Shown: positions 47,218-56,254 of the stretch, in pieces
Layout: every line of letters begins with the position of its first letter
How positions within the stretch are numbered: the first letter of the stretch is position 1
Assembly (NCBI GenBank): GCA_963725395.1
Contig: CAVRYH010000010.1
Span: 88,471 to 152,470, forward strand
From: Bog-756 sp963725395
Lineage (GTDB): Bacteria > Actinomycetota > Acidimicrobiia > Acidimicrobiales > RAAP-2
Direction of reading: 5' to 3'
Length of the DNA stretch: 64,000 nt
Notes under the pieces: generated by a model
The model's input: only the letters and a program-made list of their open reading frames with translations
Told to the model about the DNA's origin: nothing
Databases searched by the model: none
Program-made: the position numbers and the translations under genes

Positions 47218-47285
47218 CGCAGTCCCTCTTTCTGCTGGCCCCTTTCGAGGCGCATCTTGGTTTTCCGATCATCCGCGTTTTCCGA

Positions 47286-47810
47286 TCATGCCGGACTCGC
47301 CCCGCGAGCCAGGGCGGCCCCCATGGCACGCCGCAACGGCACCGTCGTCAGGTGGCACACGGCCAGGGCCAGGGCGTCGGCGGCATCCGGCGGGTTCGGG
47401 GGCACGGCCAATCCGAGCACGTTGGCCACCATGCGCTGCACCTGGTCCTTGGTGGCGGCCCCGTAACCGACCAGCGCCTGCTTGACCTCGTTGGCGGTGT
47501 ACTGCGCCACCTCGCAGCCGGCCTCGGCGGCCGCCACCAGGGCCAGCCCGCTGGCCTGGCCGACCGACATGGCGGTCTTGACGTTGACCTGGAAGAAGAC
47601 CCGCTCGACGGCGACCACATCGGGCTCGAACTCGGCCACCAGGGCCCGCAACTCGGTGTGGAGGATGAGGAGGCGCTGGGGCAGCGGTGCCGCAGGGTCC
47701 GTCTCGATCACCCCGGCGGCGCGGGCTCTCAACGCGCTGTCGGTCTCCCCCCGGCCCACCAGCCCGTAACCACAGCGAGAGAGGCCGGGGTCGATCCCCA
47801 ATACGAACAT
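47286..47810 (-). CDS. ruvC: Holliday junction endonuclease RuvC
   Basis: RuvC resolves Holliday junctions by symmetric nicking. The 174-aa protein is intact and shows GIDPGLSRCGYG (Asp7), VVAVERVFFQVN (Glu69), GQASGLALVAAAEAG, YGAATKDQVQRMV and the last acidic site in PPDAADALALAVCH. The ATG at 47810 gives MFVLGIDPG, the standard start. In most actinobacteria yebC directly precedes ruvC. Here four other genes lie between. Confidence 0.95.
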   Translation of the reverse strand: MFVLGIDPGLSRCGYGLVGRGETDSALRARAAGVIETDPAAPLPQRLLILHTELRALVAEFEPDVVAVERVFFQVNVKTAMSVGQASGLALVAAAEAGCEVAQYTANEVKQALVGYGAATKDQVQRMVANVLGLAVPPNPPDAADALALAVCHLTTVPLRRAMGAALARGASPA

Positions 47811-47866
47811 GCGTTCGCAGCGTAGTCGGCTCGACCTCCCGACAGGGTGGACGCACGGCGCACCCG

Positions 47867-48746
47867 CTACTCCCCCACGAGCGCCACCAGCATCTCTTCG
47901 AGGTGTTCGTAGATCCCGAGATGCCCCTCGCCGCGACGCAGGACCAGGCGCGCCTGGGGCAGGTGCTCCTCCAGCCAGTACGCATGCGCCGGCGGCGACA
48001 TCCGGTCCTCGTCCCCGTACCAGAGCAGCACCGACTGCACGATGGCGGCGATGTCGATGTCCCACGCCCCGATCCAGGCCACGTTGTCCCACCCTCCGCC
48101 CGCGGCACCCTGGCGGAGCCCCTCGCGCATGGAGGCGATGAGGGTGCCGCTCACCGACGGGTCGGCGAAGAGCTCCCGATCATGCATACTCAGAAAGGGC
48201 GCAAAACCGGACCGGGCGGCGTCATCCCCCCTACGTGTGGCCACCCGGAGCGGGGCGAAGCCCGAGGCGAAGATCTGCGCCGCCTGGGCGGGGTTGTCCG
48301 GGAGCAGCGCCAGCGCCCTGGTGTCGATCTCCGAGAGGCTCTCGATCGCCCCGGGGACCTCCTGGAACGGCCCGGCGCCCGAGGCGATCCCGATGCGCCG
48401 CACCCGCGGTCCGCCGATCGCGCCGGTGGCGAGGGCGAACGGTCCGCCACCCGAGAGCCCGAGCGTGGCGAAGCTCTCCACGCCGAGTTGGTCGACGATC
48501 CCGAGCGCACAGTGCGCCACGCGGGCCAGTCCGAACGGAGCGGGTGACGACCCGCCGTAACCGGGCCGGTCGAACGAGATCAACCGGACACCGGCCGCCG
48601 CCGCCACGTCGTCCGCATTGGCCAGGTCGAGCCGTGAGCCGGGGGTGCCGTGGAAATACACGACAGGAAAGCCATCGGGTTCCCCGGCCACGCGGACCTG
48701 CACCGTCCCGCTCGTCAATTGCGAATGCGCGCTCCGTCGCCGCCAC
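47867..48746 (-). CDS. Alpha/beta hydrolase fold protein, N-terminal frameshift
   Basis: This hydrolase of about 290 aa has PVVYFHGTPGSRLDLANADD (oxyanion loop), LISFDRPGYGGSSPAP, the nucleophile elbow GLSGGG, LLWYGDEDRMSPP with the acid Asp, and GEGHLGIYEH with the catalytic His. The preferred start is GTG 48746, 6 bases after TAGGGT, giving MAATERAFAID. One base must shift near 48705 to enter the main frame. A TTG at 48718 in the main frame is the alternative. It lies between ruvC and the GH15 gene. Confidence 0.78.
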
Positions 48747-48752
48747 AAGAAA

Positions 48753-48758
48753 ACCCTA
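48753..48758 (-). promoter_or_regulatory. -10 hexamer TAGGGT of the alpha/beta hydrolase, leaderless
   Basis: On the minus strand GG-TAGGGT (48758 to 48753) lies 6 bases before the GTG at 48746. The divergent GH15 gene starts 33 bases further on. Confidence 0.5.
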
Positions 48759-48790
48759 CCGGTGCGCCCCGCTCCCTGGGATGCTGCCGC

Positions 48791-50563
48791 ATGGACCTTC
48801 TTCAGGAATTTCCCCCCCAAGTTCTGCGCGAGTACGCCCTCTTGGCCGACGGCGAACGAGGAGCACTGATCGGGCCCCAGGGCGACCTGGCGTGGTTGTG
48901 CTGCCCGCGTTGGGATTCGGATGCCGTCTTCTCGACGTTGATCGGCGGTGCCGGCTGTTACGCCCTGACGCCACGGGGCCGCTACACCTGGGGCGGCTAC
49001 TACTCCCCCCGGTCGCTGATCTGGAACAGCCGATGGGTCATGAGCGACGGGGTCATCGAGAGTCGCGAGGCCTTCGCTCTGCCCGCCGATCCCCACGTGG
49101 TGACCATCGTGCGCCGGATCCGCTCGCTCGAGGGCACGAACCGGATCAGGGCCGTCCTCGATGTGCGGGCCAGGTTCGGCGCCGAAGCCATGCGCGGCAC
49201 CCACCGGTCCGAAGACGGCACCTGGACGGGACGCTCAGGCCCCATCTGGTTCCGCTGGACGGGTGTGCCAGGCGCTCATCGCGGCGGGGCCGGTCCTCTG
49301 AGCGCGGAACTCGAGATCAAGCCGGGACAGTCGCTCGACCTGGTGCTCGAACTGAGCGACACACCTCTGCCGAAGGACGCACCCGACCCGGAGGTGTGTT
49401 GGTCCGCCACCGAAGCGGCCTGGAGTCTTTCGGTTCCCGAGCTCGGCAACGGGGTACTTGGTCCCCGTGATGCGGAAATGGCGATGGCCGTGCTGAGCGG
49501 TTTGACGAGTACAGACGGGGGGATGGTGGCCGCCGCCACCATGAGCCTGCCCGAGCGCGCCCGGGCCAACCGCAACTACGACTATCGCTACGCCTGGATC
49601 CGCGACCAGTGCTACGCCGGGAAGGCAGTGGCCGTGCACGGGCACTTTCCGCTGCTCGACGCCGCCGTGTCCTTCGTTTCGTCGCGGCTCCAAGAGGACG
49701 GCCCCGAAATGAAGCCGGCGTACACGGTCACCGGCGGCGCTGTCCCCGACGAGCGAGCGCTCTCACACCTGGCTGGCTATCCCGGGGGCGCCGACAAGGT
49801 GGGGAACTGGGTCAACCAGCAGTTCCAACTGGACGCCTTCGGGGAAGCTCTCGAGCTGCTGGCGTCCGCATCGTCGGCGGATCGTCTCGACACCGAACAC
49901 TGGGACGCCGTCGAGACCGCGGTCGCCGCCATCGAGCGCCGCTGGCAGGAACCGGACGCCGGGATCTGGGAACTCGACAATCAACGGTGGGCCCATTCCC
50001 GCCTGACCTGTGTGTCGGGACTATGCCGGCCATCGCCAAGGAAGCGCCGGGAGCCCAGTCGGGCCGCTGGAGCGGGTTGGCCGACGCTATCCTGGCCGAC
50101 GCTGCGAAGGACTGCCTGCATCCCGACGGGCGGTGGCAACGCGCCCCTGGGGACCCGCGGATCGATGCAGCCCTGTTGATGCCGGGAATCCGCCACGCGC
50201 TGGCGGCCACGGACCCGCGCACCTCGGCGACTGTCAACGCGGTGGTCGCCGAGCTGACGGACGACGACTACGTGTACCGCTTCGCGCGAGGACACGCGCC
50301 CGCTGGGTGAAGCCGAAGGGGCGTTCCTCCTGTGTGGATTCCTGCTGGCCCTGGCGCTCGACCAGCGGGGAGACCACCTGGCAGCCCGGGCGGTCTTCGA
50401 GCGCAACCGCAGCGCGTCGGGCACACCGGGACTGTTGTCCGAGGAGTTCGACGTCGCCCAACGACAGCTCCGGGGCAACGTGCCCCAGGCGTTCGTCCAT
50501 GCGTTGCTACTCGAGTGCAGCGCCACCCTCAGACCCGAAGCCCCACCACCCAGAACGGAGTAG
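48791..50563 (+). CDS. Glycoside hydrolase family 15 (glucoamylase/trehalase-like), frameshifted
   Basis: GH15 enzymes hydrolyse alpha-linked glucosides such as maltodextrins or trehalose. The N-terminal beta domain starts YALLADGERGALIGPQGDLA, then WLCCPRWDSDAVFSTLIGG. The (alpha/alpha)6 catalytic domain has NRNYDYRYAWIRDQCYAGKA and VNQQFQLDAFGEALELLA. The frame breaks near 50010, continues as MPAIAKEAPGAQSGRWSGLA, and breaks again near 50288 before GEAEGAFLLCGFLLALALDQ. The final stop is at 50563, directly before the SDR start. The cytoplasmic location is inferred from the absence of a signal peptide. Confidence 0.85.
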
Positions 50564-51577
50564 ATGGATATGGCCACACGAAAAATCGCCCTCGTTACCG
50601 GAGCCTCGGCAGGAGTCGGTCGGGCCACCGCGGTGGAACTGGCGAGGCATGGCTTCGATGTCGCGTTGGTGGCCCGAGGCGAGGAGGGTCTGTCCGCAGC
50701 GGCGGCCGAGGTGGAGGCAAAAGGGTGCCGGGCGCTGAGTCTGCCCACCGACGTGGCTGAGTACGACGCCGTTGATCGGGCCGCTTCACGCGCCGAAGAA
50801 GAGCTCGGCCCCCTCGACGTCTGGATCAACAACGCCATGACGACCACCTTCTCACCGCTCTCGGAGACCAAACCCGACGATTTCCGCCGGGCCATCGAGG
50901 TGACGTTTCTCGGACAGGTGTGGGGAACGATGGCGGCCCTCGAGCGCATGCGGCCCCGGGACCGGGGCAACATCGTCAATGTCGGGTCGGCGTTGGCCTT
51001 CCTCGGCATCCCCTTGCAGTCGCCGTACTGCTCGGCCAAGTTCGCCTGCCGGGGCTTCTTCGAATCCGCCCGAGCCGAGCTGCTGCACGAGGGCAGCCAT
51101 GTCCGCCTCTCCATGGTGCATCTGCCGGCCGTCAACACCCCGCAGTTCAACTGGTGCCAGACGACGATGGATCGCCACCCGCAACCTGTCCCGCCCATCT
51201 ACCAGCCGGAGATCCCGGCCAAGTTCATCGTCGAGGCTGCTCTGGACGGGCGCCGCGGCAAGGTCATCGGCTCCTGGAACAAGCTCCTGGTGGCGGCGGG
51301 ACAGATGGCGCCCGGGGTGGGGAATCACTATGCCGCCCAGGGGGCGTGGGAAAGCCAGCTGGCCGACCTGCCCCTCCAAGACGACCGACCGGACAACCTC
51401 CGCCACCCGGCCGACGACACCAAGGACGCCGGGGCCCATGGGATCTTCGACGCCAAGGCGAAGGGATTCTTCGACCCCAGCTTCTTGAAGACGCTGCCCA
51501 ACGCCGGGCGCACCTTCCTCAGCGCCGTTGTCGCCAACGCCCGCGACCGACCACGGCGATCGGCCGCCAGCCGGTGA
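50564..51577 (+). CDS. Short-chain dehydrogenase/reductase (SDR) family oxidoreductase
   Basis: This intact 337-aa NAD(P)-dependent oxidoreductase has the cofactor motif VTGASAGVGRATAVELA, NNAMTT in place of the usual NNAG, IVNVGSALAF and the catalytic YCSAKFA (YxxxK). The C-terminal 100 residues beyond the SDR core end in a basic tail. A ribosome site (CGGAG) precedes the ATG at 50564, which directly abuts the GH15 stop, so the two are co-transcribed. Substrate unknown. Confidence 0.88.
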   Translation: MDMATRKIALVTGASAGVGRATAVELARHGFDVALVARGEEGLSAAAAEVEAKGCRALSLPTDVAEYDAVDRAASRAEEELGPLDVWINNAMTTTFSPLSETKPDDFRRAIEVTFLGQVWGTMAALERMRPRDRGNIVNVGSALAFLGIPLQSPYCSAKFACRGFFESARAELLHEGSHVRLSMVHLPAVNTPQFNWCQTTMDRHPQPVPPIYQPEIPAKFIVEAALDGRRGKVIGSWNKLLVAAGQMAPGVGNHYAAQGAWESQLADLPLQDDRPDNLRHPADDTKDAGAHGIFDAKAKGFFDPSFLKTLPNAGRTFLSAVVANARDRPRRSAASR

Positions 51578-51609
51578 AACTGTTCGACAACCCGCCGGCG
51601 GGCCGCACG

Positions 51610-51685
51610 CCCTCGACCCAACCGCCCTCGACCCAACCGCCCTCGACCCAACCGCCCTCGACCCCAACCGCCCTCGACCCGCCCG
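51610..51685 (+). repeat. Five tandem copies of a 15-base unit
   Basis: The unit CCCTCGACCCAACCG is repeated five times (the fourth copy is 16 bases, the fifth diverged). It starts 33 bases after the SDR stop. It lies outside recognised coding sequence. Confidence 0.85.
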
Positions 51686-51715
51686 CCCCCGACCCAATGG
51701 CAGAGGGCGGCGCCG

Positions 51716-52033
51716 GTGCCCCTCGCGCTACGAGTCGCCTGGGGTGCGGCGCTCCTTGGTTCCCCCCGGACCGTGCTGCGCTGCTCCGGGAGCATCAACG
51801 TGGGTACCACGCCACTGCGCGTGATGCGGGTGTTGGGGGCCAGGCACCTGGTGCAGGCGGGTGCCGAGTGGGCCGGAGGCGGCCGGGCCCGCCAGATCGG
51901 CATGGTGGTCGACCTTCTCCACGCCGCGACCTCGGTCGCCTTCGCCGTCGTCGACCCTCGCTGGCGCCGCGCCGCGCTCACCGACACGGCGGTCACCGCC
52001 GGCTTCGTCGCCCTCGGTCTCAGCAACCGCTGA
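51716..52033 (+). CDS. Small conserved membrane-type protein of unknown function
   Basis: This 105-aa protein contains ALRVAWGAALLGSPRTVLR, LRVMRVLGARHLVQAGAEWA and a C-terminal hydrophobic stretch LTDTAVTAGFVALGL. The pattern suggests two or three short membrane helices. I recall similar small proteins in actinobacterial genomes but know no function. The GTG at 51716 is weakly supported as a start. Proline-coding repeats flank it on both sides. Confidence 0.5.
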   Translation: MPLALRVAWGAALLGSPRTVLRCSGSINVGTTPLRVMRVLGARHLVQAGAEWAGGGRARQIGMVVDLLHAATSVAFAVVDPRWRRAALTDTAVTAGFVALGLSNR

Positions 52034-52131
52034 CGCCGCAACCCCAGACGGCGCAGCCGCTGACGCCCCCGCAACCGCCGCCGCCGGCTGCCTCTCGCCC
52101 GACGCCGGCCCAGCGGGCCGGCAATCCGCGC

Positions 52132-52881
52132 TCAGCCCTCGAAGGCGGCCAGGACCTCGTCGGAGATGTCGGCGTTGGCGTGGACGGCCTGGACGTCGTC
52201 GTGGTCGTCGATCGCCTCGAGCAGCCGGAGGACCCGTTTGGCGTCACCTTCGTCGGGCACCGGGACCAACGTGGTCGGCTCGAGCGAGAGGTCGACCGAC
52301 TCCGGGGTGATCCCGGCCTCGTCGAGGGCCTGGCGTACCGAATCGAGGTCGGCCGGGGCACAGGTGACGATCCAGTGCTCGCCGTTGTCCGACAGGTTCT
52401 CGGCGCCGCCCTCCATGGCGATCTCCATCACCTTGTCCTCGTCGTTGGTGCGGGCCACGCTCACGATGCCCTTGCGCTCGAACTGCCAGGCGACGGAGCC
52501 GGGTTCGGCCATGTTGCCGCCGTTCTTGTTGAAGACGTTGCGGATCTCCGAGCCCGTGCGATTGCGGTTGTCGCTCAACGTCTCGACCATGATGGCCACA
52601 CCGGCCGGGCCGTAGCCCTCGTAGTTGATGGCCTCGTAGCGCACGCCCTCGAGCTCGCCCGTCCCCCGCTTGATCGCCTTCTCAATGGTGTCGAGCGGGA
52701 CCGAGGAGCTGCGGGCCTTCTGGTAGGCGGTGCGCAAGGTGGCGTTGGCGTCCATGTCGCCGCCGCCCTCCCGGGCCGCCACCTCGACCTGGCGGATGCA
52801 CTTGGCGAACACCTTGGCCCGGGCCTTGTCCTGTGCACCCTTGCGATATTTGGTTGTCGCCCACTTGGAGTGACCCGACAT
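52132..52881 (-). CDS. yebC: YebC/PmpR-family DNA-binding or translation factor
   Basis: YebC proteins are reported as transcription regulators and, more recently, as factors easing ribosome stalling. The 249-aa protein starts MSGHSKWATTKYRKGAQDKA and shows NATLRTAYQKARSSSVP, TIEKAIKRGTGELEG, YEGYGPAGVAIMVETLSDNR and RNVFNKNGGNMAEPGSVAWQ, all strongly conserved. GAGGAGG precedes the ATG at 52881. It is intact. The usual yebC-ruvC link is interrupted by about 4.3 kb here. Confidence 0.95.
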   Translation of the reverse strand: MSGHSKWATTKYRKGAQDKARAKVFAKCIRQVEVAAREGGGDMDANATLRTAYQKARSSSVPLDTIEKAIKRGTGELEGVRYEAINYEGYGPAGVAIMVETLSDNRNRTGSEIRNVFNKNGGNMAEPGSVAWQFERKGIVSVARTNDEDKVMEIAMEGGAENLSDNGEHWIVTCAPADLDSVRQALDEAGITPESVDLSLEPTTLVPVPDEGDAKRVLRLLEAIDDHDDVQAVHANADISDEVLAAFEG

Positions 52882-52911
52882 GTTCCTCCTCAAAACCGTA
52901 CGAGAGATCGA

Positions 52912-52917
52912 TTGTAC
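52912..52917 (-). promoter_or_regulatory. -10 hexamer TACAAT of yebC
   Basis: TACAAT (52917 to 52912, minus strand) lies about 30 bases before the yebC ATG, with a GAGGAGG ribosome site between. It is a conventional leadered promoter. Confidence 0.55.
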
Positions 52918-53037
52918 CTGCAGCCCCCACTGGGGAAGGCTGGCCGGGACGGCGATGAGTTCGAGCCGGCCACGGCCGTCTGCCCTTCAGTGAGACCGGG
53001 TCGCCACCATTAGCCCCGGTCGGCAAGAGGAGAGTTC

Positions 53038-53811
53038 ATGAGCTTGCCTGAGGTCGCCACCCGGGCCCAGTGGCTGGAAGCCCGCAAGGCGCTGCTGGCC
53101 CGCGAGAAGGAGTTCACACGCCAAAAGGATGTCCTCAACGCGGACCGCCGCCGCCTCCCCATGGTGGCCGTCGAGAAGGACTACACCTTCGAGGGGCCGG
53201 CGGGCACGATGACGCTGGCCGACCTCTTCGACGGGCACGCGCCAGCTGGTCGTTTACCACTTCATGTTCGATCCGGCGTGGGACGAGGGCTGCCCCGCCT
53301 GCACCGCCGGTTGCGACGAGCTCTCCCCGGACTGCTCGAGCACCTCGGCGCCCGCGACACCGCCTATGCCGTCGTGGCCCGGGCACCCTACGAGAAGATC
53401 GCCGCCTACAAGGAGAAACGGGGATGGACGTTTCCTTTCTTCTCGTCCAACGGCTCCGACTTCAACTACGACTTCCACGCCACCATCGACGAGTCCAAGG
53501 CACCGATGGAGATCAACTACCGGGCCCGGGCCGACCTGGAGGCGCCCGAGGCCAGCAAGCTCCACTGGATCCTCGAGCAGGAGCAGCCGTTCGAGAACCC
53601 CGGATTCAGCTTCTTCCTGCGCGACGGTGATGCCATCTTCCATACCAACTCGACCTTCGCCCGGGGCACCGAGGAATGCAGCGACTCCTACGGCATCCTC
53701 GACCACACCGCGCTGGGCCGCCAGGAGGACTGGGAGGAGCCCAAGGGGCGCGCCGACGATCCCCACCCCGCCGTTCCGGACTTCGCCGAGGGGACCGCCA
53801 TCGGGGACTGA
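53038..53811 (+). CDS. DUF899 thioredoxin-like family protein with two compensating frameshifts
   Basis: The protein starts SLPEVATRAQWLEARKALLA and REKEFTRQKDVLNADRRRLP, the DUF899 signature. It ends with IFHTNSTFARGTEECSDSYG and DHTALGRQEDWEEP. The central thioredoxin-like part should read HFMFDPAWDEGCPACTAGCD, with the CxxC, but this stretch lies in another frame between about 53243 and 53325. The main frame there encodes a scrambled basic segment. One inserted and one missing base restore the family sequence. AGGAG precedes the ATG at 53038. Function unknown; some members are annotated as thioredoxin family. Confidence 0.82.
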   Translation: MSLPEVATRAQWLEARKALLAREKEFTRQKDVLNADRRRLPMVAVEKDYTFEGPAGTMTLADLFDGHAPAGRLPLHVRSGVGRGLPRLHRRLRRALPGLLEHLGARDTAYAVVARAPYEKIAAYKEKRGWTFPFFSSNGSDFNYDFHATIDESKAPMEINYRARADLEAPEASKLHWILEQEQPFENPGFSFFLRDGDAIFHTNSTFARGTEECSDSYGILDHTALGRQEDWEEPKGRADDPHPAVPDFAEGTAIGD

Positions 53812-53827
53812 GGCGGCCTATTTCCTT

Positions 53828-53833
53828 TAGTCT
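53828..53833 (+). promoter_or_regulatory. -10 hexamer TAGTCT of the BVMO gene, leaderless
   Basis: TAGTCT is followed after 7 bases by the ATG at 53841. This supports that start over upstream in-frame codons inside the DUF899 gene. Confidence 0.5.
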
Positions 53834-53840
53834 GCCGAGC

Positions 53841-55418
53841 ATGACGAACTCGGCCTCGGTGCTGCGTGATCTGGCCTCGGCCCCTCCCTCGACGAAGGCC
53901 GACGCGGCCGACCAGCCGTGGTCTGCGCCGGCGCTCCTTCCGCTGCCGGCCCACATCAAGATCGCCATCGTCGGCTCGGGCTTCTCCGGGCTGGCCGTGG
54001 CCGTTGCGCTCTCCAACGAGGGCTACGGGGACGACCTGCTCATTTTGGAACGAAGGTCGGGCGTCGGCGGGACGTGGCACGACAACTCGTACCCCGGCTG
54101 CCGCTGCGACGTGCCCTCGAACCTGTACTCGCTGTCGTTCGCCCCCAACCCGCACTGGAGCGAGACCTACTCCGCCCAGCCCGAGATCGAGCGCTACCTG
54201 CAACGGACCGCCCGCCAATTCGGCGTCCTGGAGAAGATCGCCTTCGATGCCGCACTCGAGCAGGCCCGCTGGGACGCCGACCGCGGGGTGTGGCACCTCG
54301 AGACCTCGCGGGGCTCGTTGACCGCCGACTTCTTGATCTACGGCGGTGGCTTGCTCTCCGAGCCGTTCACCCCGCCGCTCCCGGGCGCATCGTCGTTCGC
54401 CGGGACGACCTTCCACTCGGCCCAGTGGAACCATGCGCACGATCTGACCGGGCGCCGGGTGGCCATTGTGGGGACGGGGGCCTCGACCATCCAGTTCCTG
54501 CCGATCGTGCAGAAGTCGGCGGGCCAGGTGATCCTGTTCCAGCGCACGCCCCCGTGGGTCTTCCCGCATCGCAACCGCCCCACCAACGCCGTGGAGCGCA
54601 CGGCCTACCGGCTGCTGCCGTGGACCCAGCGGGTGTCGAGGGCGCGCAACTACTGGATGGCCGAGGCGTTACTGGGGAACATGCTCATCCGCAACAGCCC
54701 GAGGCTGGAACGCCTCGAGAAATTGGCGGAGCGCTTCCTGGCCCGCCAGGTGCCCGATCCCGTGCTGCGCGCCAAGCTCACCCCGAGCTACACGCCCGGG
54801 TGCAAACGGCTCCTGCAATCGAACGACTACTACCCCGCCTTGCAGCGTCCCAACGTGACCGTCGAGACGGAGAAGATCATCGAGCTGCGCCCCGAAGGAG
54901 TGGTCACGGCGGACGGCACGCTCCACCGCGTCGACACCATCATCTACGGGACAGGCTTTCGCATCACCGACAACCCGATGGCGGAGAAGGTCCATGGCGC
55001 CGACGGCCGCTCGCTGAAGGAGTATTGGGCCGCTACCGGCATGCGGGCCTACTGCGGGACGACGATCCCCGGCTTTCCCAACTTCTTCATGATGGCCGGC
55101 CCCAACACCGGCATCGGGCACACCTCCCTCGTCGTCATGATCGAGGCCCAGGTGGCGCACCTGGTCGGTGCCCTGCGCGCCCTGCGCGACCGTGGGGCGG
55201 ACGTCGTGGACGTGCGGCCCGACGTCCTCGAACGCTGGAGCACCGAGGTGCAGGCGAAAGCCGCGCCGACGGTGTGGAACTCGGGCGGGTGCTCAAGCTG
55301 GTACCTCGATGACGCCGGCCGCAACACCACGCTGTGGCCCGACTACACCTTTCGCTTCATCCGCAGGACCCGCACGTTCGACCCGGCCGACTACGTGCTG
55401 TCCTCCCGCCCGTCGTGA
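53841..55418 (+). CDS. Flavin monooxygenase of the Baeyer-Villiger type
   Basis: BVMOs use FAD and NADPH to oxidise ketones to esters or lactones. The 525-aa protein has the FAD motif IVGSGFSGLA (GxGxxG, 45-50), GVGGTWHDNSYPGCRCD, and the fingerprint FAGTTFHSAQWN (186-197). That fits FxGxxxHxxxW with Asn instead of the usual Pro or Asp at the last position. The NADPH motif is VAIVGTGASTIQFLP. It is intact and overlaps the next SDR gene by 4 bases, forming a three-gene catabolic operon with an SDR and a hydrolase. Confidence 0.9.
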   Translation: MTNSASVLRDLASAPPSTKADAADQPWSAPALLPLPAHIKIAIVGSGFSGLAVAVALSNEGYGDDLLILERRSGVGGTWHDNSYPGCRCDVPSNLYSLSFAPNPHWSETYSAQPEIERYLQRTARQFGVLEKIAFDAALEQARWDADRGVWHLETSRGSLTADFLIYGGGLLSEPFTPPLPGASSFAGTTFHSAQWNHAHDLTGRRVAIVGTGASTIQFLPIVQKSAGQVILFQRTPPWVFPHRNRPTNAVERTAYRLLPWTQRVSRARNYWMAEALLGNMLIRNSPRLERLEKLAERFLARQVPDPVLRAKLTPSYTPGCKRLLQSNDYYPALQRPNVTVETEKIIELRPEGVVTADGTLHRVDTIIYGTGFRITDNPMAEKVHGADGRSLKEYWAATGMRAYCGTTIPGFPNFFMMAGPNTGIGHTSLVVMIEAQVAHLVGALRALRDRGADVVDVRPDVLERWSTEVQAKAAPTVWNSGGCSSWYLDDAGRNTTLWPDYTFRFIRRTRTFDPADYVLSSRPS

Positions 55419-56254
55419 GGCGGCCCGCGCTCACACTGGCCGGCGCCACGGCTCTGGTCACCGGCGCCGGCAGCGGGATCGGCCGGGCCACGGCCCATGC
55501 GCTGGCCGCGAGTGGGACCACCGTGCTGTGCACCGACATCGACGAGGCGGCGGCCGAGAAGACGGCGGTCGAGTGCGGCGAGAGGACCGGCGCCCGCAGT
55601 GGCGCCGCCCCCCGGGCCTACCGCCTCGATGTGGCCGATCGGGACGAGGTCGACGCCGTGGCGGCGGCCGTGGAACGCCAGTACGGCGCCCTGACCGTGC
55701 TGGTGAACAACGCCGGCGTCGGCATGACCGGCTCGTTCTCCGACATGACGGCCGAGGACTGGACGTTCATCCGCTCCGTCAACCTCGATGGCGTCGTCAA
55801 CTGCTGCGCTGCCTTCACTCCGCCCATGCTGGCGGCGCGCCGGGGCCAGGTGGTCAACGTCTCGTCGGGGTTGGCCTTCATGGCCACGGCCAGCGAGTCC
55901 GCCTACGGCGCCACGAAGGCCGCCGTGCTCCAGCTCTCCCAGTGCCTACGGGCCGACTGGTCCTCTCGTGGCGTCGGGGTGACCGCCGTCTGCCCCGGTT
56001 TCATCAACACCCCGATCGTCCACTCGGCCCGCTTCACCGGAGGCAAGGAGGACCCGGCCCGGCGGGCCCGGCTGGTCAAGGGCTTCGCCCGGGCTCACCG
56101 GCCGGAGAAGGTGGGCGACGCCATCGTCAAGGCCATCGCCACCGACCGCGCCCTGGTGCCGGTGGGGTTCGAATCGGTGCTCGGCTGGTACGCCCACCGG
56201 CTCACGCCGATCGCCTTCCAGCAGTTCGTCGCCCGCCTGAGCGGTCGCACCTGA
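55415..56254 (+). CDS. SDR family oxidoreductase in the BVMO operon
   Basis: This intact 279-aa short-chain dehydrogenase has ALVTGAGSGIGRATAHALA, NNAGVGMTGSF, VVNVSSGLAFMA, the active-site SAYGATKAAV (YxxxK) and PGFINTPIV. It could oxidise an alcohol to the ketone used by the BVMO. Its GTG start overlaps the BVMO stop and its own stop overlaps the next ATG, so expression is coupled. Confidence 0.9.
   Translation: MRRPALTLAGATALVTGAGSGIGRATAHALAASGTTVLCTDIDEAAAEKTAVECGERTGARSGAAPRAYRLDVADRDEVDAVAAAVERQYGALTVLVNNAGVGMTGSFSDMTAEDWTFIRSVNLDGVVNCCAAFTPPMLAARRGQVVNVSSGLAFMATASESAYGATKAAVLQLSQCLRADWSSRGVGVTAVCPGFINTPIVHSARFTGGKEDPARRARLVKGFARAHRPEKVGDAIVKAIATDRALVPVGFESVLGWYAHRLTPIAFQQFVARLSGRT

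Noticed and set aside
51528..51824. Repeat-encoded peptide (ALDPT repeats) as a coding region
   Set aside because: The 15-base repeat stays open in several frames; there is no start signal or conserved domain.
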